Shown: positions 47,458-55,416 of the stretch, one piece after another
How the letters are laid out: each line of letters opens with the position of its first letter
Numbering within the stretch: the first letter of the stretch is position 1
NCBI GenBank assembly: GCA_035637655.1
Contig: DASPWT010000207.1
Coordinates: 1 to 64,000 of the forward strand
From: VBDM01 sp035637655
GTDB lineage: Bacteria; Pseudomonadota; Gammaproteobacteria; Burkholderiales; SG8-39
Reading direction: 5' to 3'
Length of the DNA: 64,000 nt
Made by a program: the position numbers and the translations under genes
The notes under the pieces: model-generated
Told to the model about the DNA's origin: nothing
Database searches by the model: none
What the model saw: the letters and a program-made list of their open reading frames with translations, nothing else

Positions 47458-48123
47458 GTGACGAGTCCGCCGGCGACCATCACGATTCCCTTGGCTACCG
47501 GCTGGATCGGGCGGCTCTGGCGACGCCTGCAAGCACACCTGCGACCAGCGCCGATCGCCACGCCAGATGCGCTCAAGACCTTTCTCGGGGAGCGCGCCGC
47601 CCTGATCGCCCAGAAGTGCGCGATCGACTATTGCCGCGGCAAGACCGGGCTGGCGAGCTATGCCCTGTTCACCGAAAAGCCTTTTCTCGACGCCCTAGAC
47701 GTCTGCCGCTGGGAAACCTTCGTCCTCGTATTGGGAGACCTGCTCATCGTGGCCGAGGGGCACCTGCGGCCGCATGTTTCTGCCGAGCAGCATCCCCGGC
47801 TCTGCGAGACTCTCGTCGGCCTTCACTCGGCGGCTCTCACTGCGCTGCCCGCGCCGACGCACCGGACGCATGGATGGGGCGACGCGACCGAATCGTTCGC
47901 CGCGCGCTTCAAGGCGGCAAGCGCCGGAAATCCCCAGCAGGCGCTGGATGTCGCCGACCACTCGGCCAAACGCCTGTTCGACACGCTGCCGATCCACATC
48001 AGCATGCGCGAGCTGGACGAGGAGGTGGTCTACGGCGCGGTGCGCTTCCGCATGATCGCGGTGAGCCAGGAAATGCAGCGGCGCTTCGCTGCCGCGGACC
48101 TGGTAAAGGGGCTTCTCGCCTAG
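47458..48123 (+). CDS. Conserved hypothetical protein
   Basis: A 221-residue protein, not recognised. The start is a GTG at 47458. It has no signal peptide or membrane helix and looks largely helical, with a conserved-looking centre (KCAIDYCRGKTGLASYALFTEKPF). Its stop overlaps the end of the convergent lipoprotein gene by four bases. It is divergent from the YggT-like gene across 64 bases, where a TATAAG may be part of a promoter. Confidence 0.7.
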   Translation: MTSPPATITIPLATGWIGRLWRRLQAHLRPAPIATPDALKTFLGERAALIAQKCAIDYCRGKTGLASYALFTEKPFLDALDVCRWETFVLVLGDLLIVAEGHLRPHVSAEQHPRLCETLVGLHSAALTALPAPTHRTHGWGDATESFAARFKAASAGNPQQALDVADHSAKRLFDTLPIHISMRELDEEVVYGAVRFRMIAVSQEMQRRFAAADLVKGLLA

Positions 48124-48416
48124 AACGTCACCTTGTAGCTGCCGTCCGTCTGCTTATCGGCGATGCACTGGTAGAGTCCCTTCTTGCCGCCGAGTTCGTA
48201 GGGAATGTTGACGCGGATACCTGAGTCGCCGGTCGAGGCCTGGATGTTCGATTTCTCCTTGCTGGCGAACTCAGCCTTGCCGTAAACCGGGTCCTTCTTG
48301 GCGCCCGCCAGGCAGACGTCGTAGGCCGCCTGTTCGTCCTTGCCCCCGGCGCAGGCGGCGAGCGCTAGAACTAACGCGGCCGTCACGGCGATACGCAGAG
48401 CAGTTGTCATGTGCAT
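48120..48416 (-). CDS. Small lipoprotein, function unknown
   Basis: A 98-residue protein with a lipoprotein signal: a hydrophobic stretch then the lipobox LAAC-AGG (Cys about residue 22). The mature part is about 77 residues with two further cysteines (VCLAGA, YQCIAD) that could form a disulfide. It may start at the ATG at 48416 or at 48410. It lies just past the terminator of the symporter operon, so it needs its own promoter. Confidence 0.75.
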   Translation of the reverse strand: MHMTTALRIAVTAALVLALAACAGGKDEQAAYDVCLAGAKKDPVYGKAEFASKEKSNIQASTGDSGIRVNIPYELGGKKGLYQCIADKQTDGSYKVTF

Positions 48417-48440
48417 GGGGACGCCATTATAGACGGCTGG

Positions 48441-48472
48441 AAAAAGAAAAGGCCCGCCCCGGGCGGGCCTTT
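48441..48472 (-). terminator. Rho-independent terminator of the symporter operon
   Basis: On the minus strand a strong GC stem, AAAGGCCCGC paired with GCGGGCCTTT around a short loop, is followed by a T-rich run (TTTTCTTTTT). It lies 27 bases after the symporter stop codon. Confidence 0.9.
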
Positions 48473-48498
48473 CGCTAGCGGGGCGTGGATCGCGGCGT

Positions 48499-50289
48499 CT
48501 AGTCGTGCGCCTGGCCGGCGACCCAGTGCAGCTCGCCCTTGGGCACGCGGATCGTGTCCACGAACTCCTGCATTTCCTTCGACGGCGCCGCGGTCATCAG
48601 GCTCACGATCCAGGTGACCAGGAAGGCGAGCGGCAGGCCGAACAGGGCGCTCGAGATGTTGCGGATGCCGAACCACTCGGCCATGCCGAAGTAGCGCGTG
48701 CCGACGAGGTAATACGCGCACACCCCGAAGCCGATGACCATGCCGGCGATGGCGCCCGCCGCCGTGGTGCGTTTCCACCAGATCCCGAGCACCAGCGGCG
48801 CGAACAGTCCCGCCGCGGCGAGCGAGAACGCCCAGGCCACCATCTGGATGATGCCCGCGGGACGGGTTCCGGCGACCGCCGCGGCGACGATGGCGACGAC
48901 GACGAGCAGCACCCGCGCGACGACCAGGCGGCGCATCGTGGACGCGTGCGGATCGATCATCTTGTAGTAGATGTCGTGGCTGAGCGCGTTGGCGATCGCG
49001 AGTAGCAGCCCATCCGCGGTGGACAGCGCCGCCGCCAGGCCGCCTGCGGCGACCAGCCCCGAAATCACGTACGGCAGGCCCGCGATCTCCGGCATCGACA
49101 GGACGATGATGTCCTGGTTGATGATGAATTCGCTCAGCTGTAGGATGCCGTCGCCGTTCGCGTCCTTGATCGTCAGCAGGCCGCCGACCTGGGACCAGTT
49201 CTGCACCCACGCCGGAAGCGCGTTGATGTTCTGGCCGATGACGTTGGTATAGACCTCTAGCTTGGCGAACGCCGCGTAAGCCGGCGCGGTGAAATAGAGC
49301 AGGAAGATGAAAAAGATGCTCCAGCCTACCGAAGTGCGTGCGTCCTTGACGTTCGGCGTCGTGAAGTAGCGCATCAGGATGTGCGGCAGCGACGCGGTGC
49401 CGATCATGAGCGTCAGGGTGAGCGCCCAGAAATTGTTGAACTCGACCCAGCTGAACTGGCCCTTGGCGTCGACATAGGCTGCGGCGTGCGGCTTGAGGAT
49501 GCCGAGCTTCTGCTCGAGCTGGCTGATCTGGTCGAGCACCTGCCCGTAGGCAAGCTCCGGGATCGGATTCCCGAAAAGCTTCGTGGAGAGCCAGACTACC
49601 GGAATCAGGTAAGCGATGATCAGAATGATGTATTGCGCGACCTGGGTCCAGGTCACCGCGCGCATGCCGCCGAGCATCGAGCACACCAGGATGCCGAGGA
49701 GGCCGACGAAGATCGCCACCTCGAACGGGATGTCGAGGAAGCGCGAGGTGATGATGCCGATGCCGAAGCACTGGGCGACGATGTAGGTGAAGGAGGCGCA
49801 GAACAGCACGATCACGCCGCAGACGCGCGCGGTGTTGCCCTCGTAGCGCACGCCGAGGAAGTCGGGCACCGTGAACTGGCCGAACTTGCGCAGATACGGC
49901 GCGAGGAGTACGCCGACGAGCACGTAGCCGCCGGTCCAGCCGAGCACATAGCCGAGGCCGCCGTAGCCGGCGAGGTACAGGCCGCCGGCCATCGAGATGA
50001 ACGAGGCGGCGCTCATCCAGTCGGCGCCGGTCGCCATGCCGTTGAAGAACGGCGGCACCACGCGCCCGGCCACGTAGTACTCGGAAATCTCCGAAGTGCG
50101 GGAGATGACCCCGATGTAGGCGTACACGCCGATGGTCAGGAACACGAAGCAGTAACCGATGACCTTGTTCGGCACCCCCATCTGCTCCAGGATCGCGAGG
50201 ATGATGACGAAGCCGATGAACCCGCCGGCGTAAACGCCGTAGATCCTGCCGAGGTTGTCGACGAATCTCTTGCTGGTTTGGTTGGCCAT
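48499..50289 (-). CDS. Sodium:solute symporter, VC_2705/ActP-like, with EF-hand-type loop
   Basis: A 596-residue SLC5-family transporter with about 13 membrane helices; members of this subfamily carry acetate or other short carboxylates with Na+. Sequence signs include YYVAGRVVPPFFNGMATGADWMS and the conserved VISGLVAAGGLAAALSTADGLLL. Between membrane segments, residues 376-387 form a canonical EF-hand-like loop, DANGDGILQLSE, suggesting Ca2+ binding. The gene is preceded after 15 bases by the DUF4212 small subunit and ends at a strong terminator. The substrate is inferred from the family and the neighbouring CrbS/CrbR-like genes. Confidence 0.9.
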   Translation of the reverse strand: MANQTSKRFVDNLGRIYGVYAGGFIGFVIILAILEQMGVPNKVIGYCFVFLTIGVYAYIGVISRTSEISEYYVAGRVVPPFFNGMATGADWMSAASFISMAGGLYLAGYGGLGYVLGWTGGYVLVGVLLAPYLRKFGQFTVPDFLGVRYEGNTARVCGVIVLFCASFTYIVAQCFGIGIITSRFLDIPFEVAIFVGLLGILVCSMLGGMRAVTWTQVAQYIILIIAYLIPVVWLSTKLFGNPIPELAYGQVLDQISQLEQKLGILKPHAAAYVDAKGQFSWVEFNNFWALTLTLMIGTASLPHILMRYFTTPNVKDARTSVGWSIFFIFLLYFTAPAYAAFAKLEVYTNVIGQNINALPAWVQNWSQVGGLLTIKDANGDGILQLSEFIINQDIIVLSMPEIAGLPYVISGLVAAGGLAAALSTADGLLLAIANALSHDIYYKMIDPHASTMRRLVVARVLLVVVAIVAAAVAGTRPAGIIQMVAWAFSLAAAGLFAPLVLGIWWKRTTAAGAIAGMVIGFGVCAYYLVGTRYFGMAEWFGIRNISSALFGLPLAFLVTWIVSLMTAAPSKEMQEFVDTIRVPKGELHWVAGQAHD

Positions 50290-50304
50290 GTTGGTCGCTC
50301 CCGG

Positions 50305-50568
50305 TCAGTCTTCGGCGACGCCGAATTCTTCGTCGATCTTGTTCTGCGCGCTCGCGTTCCAGAAGCACACCACCACGTAGAAGATGAGCGAGCCCTGCGC
50401 CGACATGTAGAAGCCGAGCGGGAAGCCGAAGATCTTGATCTGGTTCAACTGCACGGCGAACGCGGGGATGATGAAGCTGAAGAGCACCCACAGAGCCATG
50501 ATGATCCACATCAGCCGTGATGTTTTTTTCCAGTACGCATCGCGTTGCGCGGGCGTCAGTGCGGCCAT
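50305..50568 (-). CDS. DUF4212 family small membrane subunit of the symporter
   Basis: An 87-residue protein with two membrane helices. DUF4212 proteins (TIGR03647) are almost always encoded just before a VC_2705-type sodium symporter and are thought to be its partner. The sequence has AYWKKTSRLMWIIMALW, then a second hydrophobic helix, and ends NKIDEEFGVAED. The ATG at 50568 is set by GGAGGGGAAC upstream; the longer frame start at 50619 is not used. Confidence 0.9.
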   Translation of the reverse strand: MAALTPAQRDAYWKKTSRLMWIIMALWVLFSFIIPAFAVQLNQIKIFGFPLGFYMSAQGSLIFYVVVCFWNASAQNKIDEEFGVAED

Positions 50569-50657
50569 GTTCCCCTCCTCCATGTTTTGTCGAGAGCGTT
50601 CGGACGAGCTCCCGTACAATCGCTGAGATGCTAGCCGCGCAACCCAGCCGCATCCAT

Positions 50658-50671
50658 TAGGGAAAACCCTA
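50658..50671. promoter_or_regulatory. Palindrome TAGGG-N4-CCCTA upstream of the symporter genes
   Basis: A perfect 5-bp inverted repeat with an AAAA spacer, about 90 bases before the DUF4212 ATG and just after the stop of the FixJ-type regulator gene. Its position suits an operator for a dimeric LuxR-type regulator, possibly the adjacent one. The link is inferred. Confidence 0.45.
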
Positions 50672-50682
50672 GGTTTCGACGT

Positions 50683-51312
50683 CTACTCCGATTGCTGCAT
50701 TGCAAACTGAACCAGTTCAGCGACCGAGGTCACACCCATCTTCTCCATCACCTTGGCGCGATGAAATTCGACGGTCTTCATGCTGATGTGAAGTTCGGCT
50801 GCGATGATCTTGTTCGGCTTGCCTTCGATGACGCGCTGCAACACCTCGTGCTCGCGTTCGGTCAGGGTCGCAAGGCGGCCGGCGATGCGCGATTGCCGCG
50901 CGCGCTTGTCGCGGAGTTCGGCGTCGCGCTGGAAAGCATTCGCGATGATCGCGAGGACTTCGCGATGGCTGAATGGCTTTTGGATGAAATCGACTGCGCC
51001 GCCCTTGAGTGCGCTCACCGCGGCCGGCACGTCGCCGTGCCCTGTGACGAAGACGATCGGGATCTCGATGTCCCGGCGATTCAGGTACTCCTGCAGCTCT
51101 AGGCCGCTCATCCCGGGCAGCTTGAGATCCAGCACGAGACAACCGGCGCTTCCGTTCCGATAGGACTCGATGAACTCCGCCGCCGTGGCGAAGGTCCTCA
51201 CGGCGATGCCGTTCGATTCCATGAGCCAGCGCCAAAGCGTGCGAATTGACTCGTCGTCGTCGACCACATACGCGATGGGAGGCTGATCGGGATGCATGTC
51301 GTTCATCGGCAT
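50683..51312 (-). CDS. FixJ/NarL-type response regulator (CrbR-like)
   Basis: A 209-residue regulator with a receiver domain (IAYVVDDDESIRTLW, phosphoacceptor Asp in VLDLKLPGMSG, switch Lys in IQKPF) and a LuxR-type helix-turn-helix (LTEREHEVLQRVIEGKPNKIIAAELHIS). The ATG at 51312 has a strong AGGAGG site; the frame upstream is not coding. It sits between the transporter-fused kinase operon and the symporter genes, as in CrbS/CrbR acetate-switch loci of Vibrio and Pseudomonas, which control acetyl-CoA synthetase and acetate uptake. A shared upstream element is annotated at 51336-51371. Confidence 0.88.
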   Translation of the reverse strand: MPMNDMHPDQPPIAYVVDDDESIRTLWRWLMESNGIAVRTFATAAEFIESYRNGSAGCLVLDLKLPGMSGLELQEYLNRRDIEIPIVFVTGHGDVPAAVSALKGGAVDFIQKPFSHREVLAIIANAFQRDAELRDKRARQSRIAGRLATLTEREHEVLQRVIEGKPNKIIAAELHISMKTVEFHRAKVMEKMGVTSVAELVQFAMQQSE

Positions 51313-51335
51313 CGGATCCTCCTCGCGACCCAGAC

Positions 51336-51371
51336 GCACGAGCCGCACCGAGCGGTCAGTGTAGCAAAGCC
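51336..51371 (-). repeat. Shared upstream element, copy 1 (regulator gene)
   Basis: 51349-51371 is identical over 23 bases to 58469-58491; flanking bases 51336-51348 match in 9 of 13 positions. On the minus strand the core reads GCTTTGCTACACTGACCG and lies 36 bases before the regulator ATG. TACACT may serve as a -10 hexamer. Probably a promoter or operator shared with the kinase operon. Confidence 0.6.
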
Positions 51372-51493
51372 GCGATGTCGATGCAGTTCGTCTGCGACGA
51401 GGCACGAGCGCAGGCTGTCCGGATGGGTCACGGTGCAAACCCTCTACGGACGCGGCTACGTTTCGAGCACGCCGAAGCGTAGGCCGGGCGCCC

Positions 51494-52915
51494 CTAAGGC
51501 GAGAGCTGGTAGTCGGCCGCGATACGAGCCTGGATAGCGCGCGCCTGCTTGAGCGCGACCACCAGCACGCGCTGGTCGAATTCGTGCAGCGCGTAAGGAT
51601 CGATGCGGTTGTCCGGCGCGAGACCCTGCTGCAGGCACTCGGCCTGGCGGCGCAGGCGCAGTCCCTGGATGTGGTAGTACGCCGTGATCCACGCCTCCGC
51701 CTCCCGCTGCGGCACCTTGAGCGCCGGGGCGGCCGCGCGCAGCCGCCGTTCGGTATTCACTTCGTCGATGCCGTGCGCCAGCGAGAGAATCCGGGCCGCG
51801 TCTACAAAGAGACTGGCGCCGTTCAGCTTGACATCTATCCTGCCGTCATCGCCGGTGATGAGCCGTCCCAGCAACCCGAGTGGCGGGCGGTTCTTTAAGG
51901 CGTTCTGCGCCATCTGATGGAGGAACCGCCGATTACGGGGCGCATGCCGCATCAGCCAGCGACGCAGCTCCCTGGCGAGCGTCAGATCACCCTGCAGCGG
52001 CCGCAGATCGAAGAAGATGGCTCCGTGAAGCAGTGCTTCCGGGCTGCCGGTGTCGATCCAGCGCTCGAATTCGCGTCGCCATTCGTCAAGGCTCAAGACC
52101 CATTGCGGATTCCCCGCCATGACATCGCCGGGGCACAGGCGGTAGCCCGCCCGGTCGAGCGCCCAATTGATGCGCCGCGCGACTGGCAAGAGCGCCGAGC
52201 GCACCGAGTCCAAGCTTTCCCCGGGTTCCACGGCGAACATGATGCCGTTGTCCTGGTCGGTGAACAGCGTCTGCTCGGATCGGCCTTCGCTGCCCATGAG
52301 GATCCAGCAGTAGCGCACCGCCACGTCGCGGAACTCCAGCTCGACGATGCGCTGGGTGAGGAGGTCATTGAGAGAGGCGATGAAGGCGGTGAGCGCGCCC
52401 ACGGCCACCCCTTGGGCGAGCATCCTGCGCCCAAGGTCGCTGATGTCCCGGCCGAACTGCTCGATGGCCGGCAGGTCCTCGGCGCCGTGGATGGCCTCCG
52501 ACAGGTGCCGGATGCCGGTGCTGTGCAGGCCAAAAAGGTCACGTTCCGAGATGATGCCGGCGAGCCGGGCGCCGTCGACCAGCACGATGTGACGCACGCC
52601 GTGGCGGATCATGGCGAGCGCCGCGCCATAGGCGGTCGCGTCCAGCGGGAGCGTGACCAGGCGCGACGTCATGACACGCGCAATTGGAGCATCGAGCGCG
52701 CCTGGCTCCAGCACCACGCGGTCCACCACGTCGCGCAGGGTGAGGATGCCGAGCGGCACGCGGTCCGCGTCGACCACGATCATCGAGCCGATGCCGAGCT
52801 CCCGCATCCGGGCGAGCGCCTGCGCCACCTTCTCGTCCGGAGCGCAGGCGACCGGCGCCCGCCGCAGCAGCTTCGCTAGCGGCGGGTCGATCGCTTCAGT
52901 AACGCAGTCGCGCAT
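51494..52915 (-). CDS. CBS-pair / DUF294 putative nucleotidyltransferase
   Basis: A 473-residue cytosolic protein. Two CBS domains occupy about residues 10-135 (LGIGSMIVVDADRVPLGILTLRDVVDR; HGVRHIVLVDGARLAGIISERDLF). A GlnD-like DUF294 nucleotidyltransferase domain follows, with GSEGRSEQTLFTDQDNG, containing the GS motif and the DxD metal site, and a DUF294 C-terminal helical domain. Such proteins often accompany VC_2705 symporters. CBS domains bind adenine nucleotides, so the protein may report energy state. The target is unknown. Its start overlaps the exonuclease gene end by 20 bases. Confidence 0.88.
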   Translation of the reverse strand: MRDCVTEAIDPPLAKLLRRAPVACAPDEKVAQALARMRELGIGSMIVVDADRVPLGILTLRDVVDRVVLEPGALDAPIARVMTSRLVTLPLDATAYGAALAMIRHGVRHIVLVDGARLAGIISERDLFGLHSTGIRHLSEAIHGAEDLPAIEQFGRDISDLGRRMLAQGVAVGALTAFIASLNDLLTQRIVELEFRDVAVRYCWILMGSEGRSEQTLFTDQDNGIMFAVEPGESLDSVRSALLPVARRINWALDRAGYRLCPGDVMAGNPQWVLSLDEWRREFERWIDTGSPEALLHGAIFFDLRPLQGDLTLARELRRWLMRHAPRNRRFLHQMAQNALKNRPPLGLLGRLITGDDGRIDVKLNGASLFVDAARILSLAHGIDEVNTERRLRAAAPALKVPQREAEAWITAYYHIQGLRLRRQAECLQQGLAPDNRIDPYALHEFDQRVLVVALKQARAIQARIAADYQLSP

Positions 52916-55046
52916 AGTAAGTGCGCTCGCACGCGTCGCGCGCCCGCCCGAGCGTCTCGATTCCCCGCTCGGACAGCAAGGGAATCATCCTCAGGAACAC
53001 TTCGCCCGTCATGACAGCGTCGCCCACGGCAGTATGCCGGCCCGCCGTGTTCACCCCGAAGCGGCCGGCAATCGTCTCGAGCTGGTGCGACGCCAGATTC
53101 TCATGCAGCAGCGCAGACAGGAGCAGCGTGTCGAGGACCGGATGGGCAAAGCGCACGCCGAGGGCTTCCTCCTTGAGCCGGAGGAAGCGCATGTCGAACG
53201 CCGCGTTGTGGCCGACCAATACGGTGTCCTCGCAGAACTTGTGGAACGCCGGCAGCACCCTCTCGATGGTGGGTCGCCCCTGCAGCATCTCGGGTCGGAT
53301 GCCGTGGATTTTCATCGAAGCCGGTTGCAGGGAGCGGCGCGGGTCGACCAGCTGATCGAACACCTCGCCCGAGAGAAGCCGCCCGTTGACGATGCGCACT
53401 GCGCCGATGGCGATGATCTCATCGCCCGCGGACGGCTCGAGCCCTGTCGTCTCGGTGTCGAACACTGTGTAGGTGAGATCCTTGAGCAGCCGGTCGTCGA
53501 GCTCGCGCGTCTGGCCCGGCTGGTGAAAGAGGTCGAAGTCATAGTACTCGGGCCGGCTCGGGCGCGCGGGCACGCTCGCCGCCGTTTTTTCCGGCTCGGC
53601 AAGCGGCAGGAGCAGCCGGAACGAGGACCGGCTCGAGGCCGGGTCGAACTCGTACCAGGCTTCGCCGTGGTGGCGGTTCAGCACTTCGCGGAAGGTGAGG
53701 GCGCTTGATTCGCCGCCGGTCACCAGCGCCGAGCCGTCCCAGGACTGAACGGTGGACGACGACAGGCGCGCGCCGGTCCAGGTGAGGCTGAATTGCGCAT
53801 GGCGTCCGGCCGCCCCCACGGCGAAGGCAACTTCTCGGACCTGGCACTCGTACTTCAGCCGATGGGCGAGGAAACAGACCGCCTGCACCATGATGAAGCT
53901 GTCCGCGTTCACCCACAGGGAAGCATCGATCTCCCCGGTGCTGGTGGGCAGCCCGACACGCCCGGATATTCGACGCCGCATCACGTCGATCAGGTCGATC
54001 GCCCGGATCTGCTCCGGCAACCACTCGCCCATCACATGCTCCGAATACTCGCGCGCGGTGCGCTGAAGCTCTCCCGTCAGGCGATCGGCCTCCTCGCTGA
54101 TGATGCCCGTGAACTGGCGGCGGCGCGCGACGTCCATTTCCGGATAGTTCACCAGGTTTTCGACCGCGGCACGCACGCTTGCGAGCGCGGCGCGCGCGTC
54201 TTCGGTGTATCGCTGCAGGAGCCGGTCGCGCCGTTCGGCGCGCGTCACGGCTTCGCCGATGTCCTCCAAGAGCAGCACGAAACCGGCAAGCTCGCCGCCC
54301 GGCGCCGTCCCGTGCCCCGCCACAGGCGCCAGCTGCGCGCGCACCAGCTGCCCGGTCCGGATCGCCGCCATGAACACCACCACCGGCCAGGTCTCGCCCT
54401 GCGCAAAACGTTGGCGAAGCTGCTCGAGCGCATGGGACATCAGGTCCTGGTCAAGCAGTGTGTAGAGCGAGCGACCCAACCCGATGTAGCTCGAGGCCGG
54501 GCCGCCCGCCTCGTCCTCCAATCCGGAAAACACCTGCCGCGCGCGCTCGTTGTACAGCAGGATTCGGCCTTCCAAGTTACACACGACCACACTTTGCGAC
54601 AGTTCCGACATGAGCGCGGCAAGCCGGATTCTCTCCTGGTCGAAATCGAGCCGCGCTTGGCTGATGCGCGCCTCCACGTCCCTCAGTACTCCTTCGTGCT
54701 GCGCGGCGAGCACGTTGATCGCGCCAGACAGCTCGCGCCATTCCGCCGGACCCTCGGCCTCGATGCGGTAGCTGGGGTTGCCGCCCGCGATCAGGCGGGT
54801 GGATTCGGTGAGCCGGCGCGCGGAGGCGACGTAGGTCCGGATGAGCCAGTTGGCGAGGAAGCCGCTGGCGCCGCAGGCGATGGCGACCAGGAGGAGGAGC
54901 GTTGCCTGACTTCCCGACAGCAGGCGCCGGAACGTCTCGCGGTCTTGCAGGCCGAACGACGCATCCAGCATGAACAGCAGCGCCGCTCCTGCCCCCAGGA
55001 GCAGTCCGAAACATACGGCCCAGGCGGCGGCTAGGCGGAGCTTCAT
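52896..55046 (-). CDS. Membrane HAMP-PAS-pseudokinase fused to a DEDDh 3'-5' exonuclease
   Basis: A 716-residue multi-domain protein. Two membrane helices (about 6-28 and 45-68) are followed by a HAMP-like linker and a PAS domain (VVVCNLEGRILLYNERARQVF, about 150-265). Next is a region laid out like a histidine kinase (about 270-490) that lacks the phosphoacceptor His, where DARAALASVRAA stands in place of H-E-L-R, and lacks recognisable N and G boxes. The C-terminal domain (about 525-705) is a complete DnaQ-type exonuclease with D530 and E532 in FDTETTGLE, VGHNAAFDMRFL, and HTAVGDAVMT. It is contiguous with the receiver gene, so it belongs to the kinase operon. Confidence 0.87.
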   Translation of the reverse strand: MKLRLAAAWAVCFGLLLGAGAALLFMLDASFGLQDRETFRRLLSGSQATLLLLVAIACGASGFLANWLIRTYVASARRLTESTRLIAGGNPSYRIEAEGPAEWRELSGAINVLAAQHEGVLRDVEARISQARLDFDQERIRLAALMSELSQSVVVCNLEGRILLYNERARQVFSGLEDEAGGPASSYIGLGRSLYTLLDQDLMSHALEQLRQRFAQGETWPVVVFMAAIRTGQLVRAQLAPVAGHGTAPGGELAGFVLLLEDIGEAVTRAERRDRLLQRYTEDARAALASVRAAVENLVNYPEMDVARRRQFTGIISEEADRLTGELQRTAREYSEHVMGEWLPEQIRAIDLIDVMRRRISGRVGLPTSTGEIDASLWVNADSFIMVQAVCFLAHRLKYECQVREVAFAVGAAGRHAQFSLTWTGARLSSSTVQSWDGSALVTGGESSALTFREVLNRHHGEAWYEFDPASSRSSFRLLLPLAEPEKTAASVPARPSRPEYYDFDLFHQPGQTRELDDRLLKDLTYTVFDTETTGLEPSAGDEIIAIGAVRIVNGRLLSGEVFDQLVDPRRSLQPASMKIHGIRPEMLQGRPTIERVLPAFHKFCEDTVLVGHNAAFDMRFLRLKEEALGVRFAHPVLDTLLLSALLHENLASHQLETIAGRFGVNTAGRHTAVGDAVMTGEVFLRMIPLLSERGIETLGRARDACERTYYARLRY

Positions 55047-55415
55047 CTACGGACCCAGCAGCCGCTTGACTGCCTCAAGCAGCTCCCGGGTGGCGAACGG
55101 CTTGGTGATATAGGCGTCTGCGCCCAGCGCGAGGCCCTTGGCGACCTCGGTTTCGCGGCCCTTCGCGGTCAGCATGATGATCTTCACCGGCTTGAGCTCA
55201 GGCGATTCGCGGATCACCTGGCAGACTTCGAAGCCGTTCTTGAGCGGAAGCATGATGTCCAGCAGCAGCAGGTGTGGCCGGAATTCCCGCGCCACGCTCA
55301 GCGCGTCGTCGCCGTTGGCCACTGTCCGGATCTCGTATCCGCTCTGCTCCATGAGAAACTCCAGCGAGACAGCGATGTTGGGCTCGTCGTCCGCAATCAG
55401 CACCCGCTGTTTCAC
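55047..55415 (-). CDS. Stand-alone receiver (response regulator) domain
   Basis: A 122-residue CheY-like protein: VLIADDEPNIAVSLEF, phosphoacceptor Asp in LLLLDIMLPLKNGF, Thr in IIMLTAKG and Lys in AYITKPFA. There is no output domain. The start is a GTG at 55415, one base after the kinase stop codon, so the two proteins are coupled. It could be the receiver of the kinase or a relay step toward another protein. Its stop abuts the exonuclease ATG. Confidence 0.9.
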   Translation of the reverse strand: MKQRVLIADDEPNIAVSLEFLMEQSGYEIRTVANGDDALSVAREFRPHLLLLDIMLPLKNGFEVCQVIRESPELKPVKIIMLTAKGRETEVAKGLALGADAYITKPFATRELLEAVKRLLGP

Positions 55416-55416
55416 G

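Noticed and set aside
51349..51371. Sigma54 promoter in the shared upstream element because of its TTGCT.
   Set aside because: No GG dinucleotide of a -24 box lies at the required distance in either copy.
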